39,221 nucleotides of DNA from Psychrobacter sp. bablab_jr014 (GTDB taxonomy: Bacteria; Pseudomonadota; Gammaproteobacteria; Pseudomonadales; Moraxellaceae): positions 1 to 39,221 of the forward strand of contig NZ_JACDXT010000014.1 in the NCBI RefSeq assembly GCF_016464015.1. Direction: 5' to 3'. Below, piece by piece: positions 36,575-39,221 of the stretch. Below the pieces are notes generated by a model. That model did no database searches and was not told the DNA's origin. It saw only the letters and a program-made list of their open reading frames with translations. Each line of letters begins with the position of its first letter. The stretch's first letter is position 1. A program made the translations under genes and the position numbers.

Positions 36575-37129
36575 ATGATTTATGAATTTATTGCCACGAT
36601 TGCGGCAGGTTTTGGTCTTGCGGGACTTGCCCTTATTATCACGCATTTGAGTAAATTGGCAGGTTTACGTGCGCCCAAATGGTTAATTCCCTTATTTGCA
36701 GCTGTGGGTATTTTTGCTTTTCAAATCCATCAAGAATACAGCTGGTACGACCAGCAAGCCGCGCAGCTACCACAAGGCGTAACCGTGATTAAAACGGTTG
36801 AGGACAGCACATGGTTCCGTCCATGGTCGTATATTAAGCCGCAGACCGTACGCTTTATGGCAGTTGATAGCCGTCATACAGAAGCAAACGAGACCACACC
36901 TGATGTACATTTGGTAAACCTGTATCTGTTTGAACGCCGCATGAGCATTCAGCAGATTCCACAAGTCATCGACTGCCATGCGCCAGCGCGTGCCGATTAT
37001 ATGGCGGCCATCACTCCTGATACCACATTGAATGAGCACGTCAATCAGACGGCGCGTTGGTATCAGCTGACCACCGATGACCCGCTATATCTCAATGTCT
37101 GTACTCGTAATACGGCAGGTACTGCCTAA
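36575..37129 (+). CDS. Membrane-anchored protein of unknown function
   Basis: A 184-residue protein with two hydrophobic segments at about 3-25 and 37-53, followed by a soluble domain of about 130 residues that is probably periplasmic. The domain contains VTVIKTVEDSTWFRPWSY and three cysteines at most, two of which (VIDCHAP and LNVCTRN) could pair as a disulfide. I do not recognise the family. The frame opens at 36566, but AAGGA fits the ATG at 36575 better. It follows the symporter terminator, so it is likely its own transcript, and ends 19 bases from the convergent rhomboid gene. Confidence 0.7.
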   Translation: MIYEFIATIAAGFGLAGLALIITHLSKLAGLRAPKWLIPLFAAVGIFAFQIHQEYSWYDQQAAQLPQGVTVIKTVEDSTWFRPWSYIKPQTVRFMAVDSRHTEANETTPDVHLVNLYLFERRMSIQQIPQVIDCHAPARADYMAAITPDTTLNEHVNQTARWYQLTTDDPLYLNVCTRNTAGTA

Positions 37130-37148
37130 CAGCTGTCGCCACTGTTTA

Positions 37149-37751
37149 TCAATAACGGCGTAGCGGTTGGTAATCGTGTTTAGAGCTCGCGCCAAGTATG
37201 ATGCCTGCAAGCAGCCCACCAAAATGCGCGGCAAAAGAAATACCAGGCTGCGGCATTAACCCTTGTTTAATGGTTAGCCAATAGCCTGTACCCATAATGA
37301 TACACGCCAATAAGTAGCCCCAGCGTCTGGCGAACAGTGCGCCGCCAATCATAAAACCCAGCATCGCAAAGCACAGTCCAGACGCACCAATATGAATCGA
37401 CATCGGTGAACCAATCAGCCATGTCATGATGCCTGAAGCGACAATCAGCTTAACCACCGTGCGATACGCATTGTTTTCAAACAAGCCAAACAAAAATAAA
37501 ATTTGTAATAAAACCAGCGTATTACCCATCAGATGCGCAAAGTTACCATGCATCGTCCAGGATGCAAAAATACCTACGATACTACGTAAATCCAGTACAC
37601 GCGGTGCAATACCAAACACATGCCATAAGCCAAACAGCAGCACTTTGTTTAGGACAAACATCACCCACATCGGAATCAATACAAACGCATATAACCCAAT
37701 CACTTGTTGTAATCGGCTCATAGCTAGCGCAGTAATGGATTGTAGCTGCAT
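37149..37751 (-). CDS. Rhomboid-family intramembrane serine protease
   Basis: A 200-residue protein with six membrane helices. The catalytic dyad is Ser124 in HIGASGLCF (GxSG motif) and His176 in SFAAHFGGLLAG. The HGNFAHLMGN segment at 68-77 supplies the HxxxN-type residues of the oxyanion region. These fit an active rhomboid of the bacterial core type. The frame opens at a TTG at 37784, but GAGGA six bases before the ATG at 37751 sets the start. It follows the 5'-nucleotidase gene by 67 bases on the same strand and may be co-transcribed. The substrate is unknown. Confidence 0.9.
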   Translation of the reverse strand: MQLQSITALAMSRLQQVIGLYAFVLIPMWVMFVLNKVLLFGLWHVFGIAPRVLDLRSIVGIFASWTMHGNFAHLMGNTLVLLQILFLFGLFENNAYRTVVKLIVASGIMTWLIGSPMSIHIGASGLCFAMLGFMIGGALFARRWGYLLACIIMGTGYWLTIKQGLMPQPGISFAAHFGGLLAGIILGASSKHDYQPLRRY

Positions 37752-37818
37752 ATGCGTTCCTCTGATAAAACACGATATAAGCAATAGCGATTTATTTAAT
37801 GGTTATGCACGGCGACGT

Positions 37819-38865
37819 TTAACCTTGCGATACATCGTCAGTGTTATGCGCAATAATTGGCGACCCTATCATTGATATTGAAGCATCAGTCATAGAGATG
37901 GGATTTTTCTGATTGAGCTGCGAAGTAGAATGATACGGCACCAGTGCCGAAGGCACAAAATCGCGGGCAGCATCAATGTGCTTAATCGAATCATCAAAGA
38001 AAATATGCGGCGCGAATGTTTTGAGTACCGCTGTCTTATCCAAACCGCCTAAAAAGAACGCCATATCAACATTCACACCCCACTCACGCAGCGTCTTAAT
38101 CGCGCGCAAATCCGCTGGGGCATTACGCGCAGTTACTAGAGCAATGCTAATCGGGCTGTGCTGCATACGTGCAGGCAGACTTTGTTGTAAATGCGACAAC
38201 TTAATCAAAAGCTCGGCATACGGTCCTTTTTCAATGGGTAAATCGCGCATTTTTGCTTCTCGTTCATGAAAGGCGCGTAACCCTTGCTGTTTATACAACA
38301 GCTCACCTGAGTCGTCGAAGAGCACCGCATCGCCATCAAAAGCAATACGCAGCTGATGTGTATCAAGCGTATAGGTGTTCACAGGTGTCGCATCCAAGAT
38401 AGCGCAAGCGCAGATATCCGCATCGGTCACCTGCTGAGCATCTTCACGGTTGGTCGTCAAGAACAAATCAACATTGAAATCAGCAATATAAGGCGCAACT
38501 GAGCTGCCTGAAATAAACGCAGAGCGAGAGATATTAAGACCATGCTCGCGTATCGCGTTTAAGACCTGAATCCCTGTATCAGGGCTGCTCTTTGAGACAA
38601 TGACCACTTCAACAAGTGGTGCTTCGGTCTCATAATCGTTTTGAACATACGTATTTAGATGCAGTAACGCCTTAATCAGCGGATAACCTGCGCCTGTCTG
38701 CAATGACTCATCTTCACGCGCCGCCATATATTCGCGAAAAGTTTTAATCGCTGTATCAGGAGTATCCTGAAGCAGCTGTAGCAGATAGTTTTCAGATTCG
38801 GACAAATCAAACAAAGCCGTCGCTGAGATAGCGACAATTAAAGTATTAGAAAAATCAACAGCCAT
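37819..38865 (-). CDS. Cytosolic 5'-nucleotidase family protein (PF06189)
   Basis: A 348-residue protein. The start LIVAISATALFDLSESENY is the family opening; the HAD-like acidic motif FDGDAVLFDD is at 176-185; VTARNAPADLRAIKTLREWGV and FFDDSIKHIDAA complete the catalytic region near 260-320. The family resembles eukaryotic cytosolic 5'-nucleotidase I and hydrolyses nucleoside monophosphates. The frame extends to 38949, but the extra 28 residues are unlike the family, and the ATG at 38865 follows AGAGTAGG. The C-terminal 35 residues (STSQLNQKN onward) look poorly conserved. It lies upstream of the rhomboid gene. Confidence 0.88.
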   Translation of the reverse strand: MAVDFSNTLIVAISATALFDLSESENYLLQLLQDTPDTAIKTFREYMAAREDESLQTGAGYPLIKALLHLNTYVQNDYETEAPLVEVVIVSKSSPDTGIQVLNAIREHGLNISRSAFISGSSVAPYIADFNVDLFLTTNREDAQQVTDADICACAILDATPVNTYTLDTHQLRIAFDGDAVLFDDSGELLYKQQGLRAFHEREAKMRDLPIEKGPYAELLIKLSHLQQSLPARMQHSPISIALVTARNAPADLRAIKTLREWGVNVDMAFFLGGLDKTAVLKTFAPHIFFDDSIKHIDAARDFVPSALVPYHSTSQLNQKNPISMTDASISMIGSPIIAHNTDDVSQG

Positions 38866-39047
38866 ACCTACTCTACTTTTTATAATCAAATAATAGCCAT
38901 CATAAACCGACAAGCCTATCCGCAACCAGTAACACTGCGTATCTGGCAATCAAAACTATGGCAAATATCTAAAATAAGAATACATAAGCTAAAGAACAAT
39001 TAAAAAAAGAGAAGACAAATAAGATAAATAGCTAAAAAATGCAGCAT

Positions 39048-39080
39048 AAAAAAAACCCCCAACACATAAGTGTCGGGGGC
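39048..39080 (-). terminator. Terminator of the rRNA operon
   Basis: On the minus strand CCCCCGACAC and GTGTTGGGGG pair with one G-U around a four-base loop, followed by U8. It begins 16 bases beyond the 5S gene. Confidence 0.93.
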
Positions 39081-39095
39081 TTTTAGGAAAAAGGA

Positions 39096-39208
39096 GCTGA
39101 CGATGACCTACTCTCACATGGGCGAACCACACTACCATTGGCGCTACGATGTTTCACTTCTGAGTTCGGGAAGGGATCAGGTGGTTCCATCGTGCTATTG
39201 TCGTCAGC
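39096..39208 (-). rRNA. rrf: 5S ribosomal RNA
   Basis: The minus strand reads GCTGACGACAATAGCACGAT at its 5' end and ends GTCATCGTCAGC, so the two ends pair to form helix I. The internal CCGAACTCAGAAGTGAAAC motif is universal in bacterial 5S rRNA. The length is about 113 nt. It must be the last gene of a 16S-23S-5S operon that lies to the right of the window. A strong terminator follows. Confidence 0.97.
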
Positions 39209-39221
39209 AAAGGGGGTTAGA

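Overview
The window looks like a chromosomal segment from the Moraxellaceae, most likely Psychrobacter. This rests on the gene content (tig-clpP-clpX, argS followed by a SPOR-domain gene, cmoA-cmoB, a DUF2788 small membrane protein, a GlpM-like protein), the protein sequences, the base composition and the 5S rRNA sequence. The genus is inferred from recall of these families, not from a search. Almost everything is ordinary core metabolism. No phage, insertion sequence, CRISPR array or obvious multi-gene defence or biosynthetic island was found.

Layout, left to right. Positions 1-110 hold an imperfect palindromic intergenic element. From 213 to 5577 everything is on the minus strand: a cysteine hydrolase, an acetoin/diacetyl reductase-like SDR, and the fadB-fadA beta-oxidation pair. 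From 5956 to 9817 genes run on the plus strand: farnesyl diphosphate synthase, a DUF72 protein, a YdjM-like membrane protein, then a small accessory patch with a copied DUF72 gene tail and an AT-rich DUF1643-like orphan. A small membrane protein and the iron superoxide dismutase follow on the minus strand. Next come rdgB and the protein-quality-control cluster tig, clpP, clpX (11577-16227).

The middle (16305-23741) carries a lone PTS EIIC-type permease, argS with a downstream SPOR-domain cell-division-type protein, DUF2788, the cmoA-cmoB tRNA wobble-uridine pair, and msrA. A 147-bp element with terminal and internal inverted repeats lies between msrA and an MltB-type lytic transglycosylase. 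Then follow a small acidic protein, an orphan DUF4062-like protein, and DUF1285 followed by murI (minus strand), then the ETF:ubiquinone oxidoreductase (plus). The right end is transport and housekeeping: GlpM-like protein, an AGCS sodium:alanine/glycine symporter, a divergent DUF4212 plus VC_2705-type sodium:solute symporter pair, a membrane protein, a rhomboid protease, a 5'-nucleotidase, and a 5S rRNA gene that ends an rRNA operon entering from the right on the minus strand.

Functional links: fadB, fadA and ETF-QO together serve fatty-acid oxidation and electron delivery to quinone. Tig, ClpP and ClpX handle protein folding and degradation. MurI, the lytic transglycosylase and the SPOR protein act on peptidoglycan. 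SodB and MsrA handle oxidative damage. Many gene starts were moved downstream of the longest reading frame because a clear Shine-Dalgarno sequence marks the inner start. Regulatory calls (promoters, Fur-like box, operator-like repeats) are by eye and tentative. I found no convincing undescribed multi-gene system. The best leads are the two palindromic repeat elements, the duplicated DUF72 tail beside the DUF1643-like orphan, the DUF4062-like orphan, and the acidic double motif inside the symporter.
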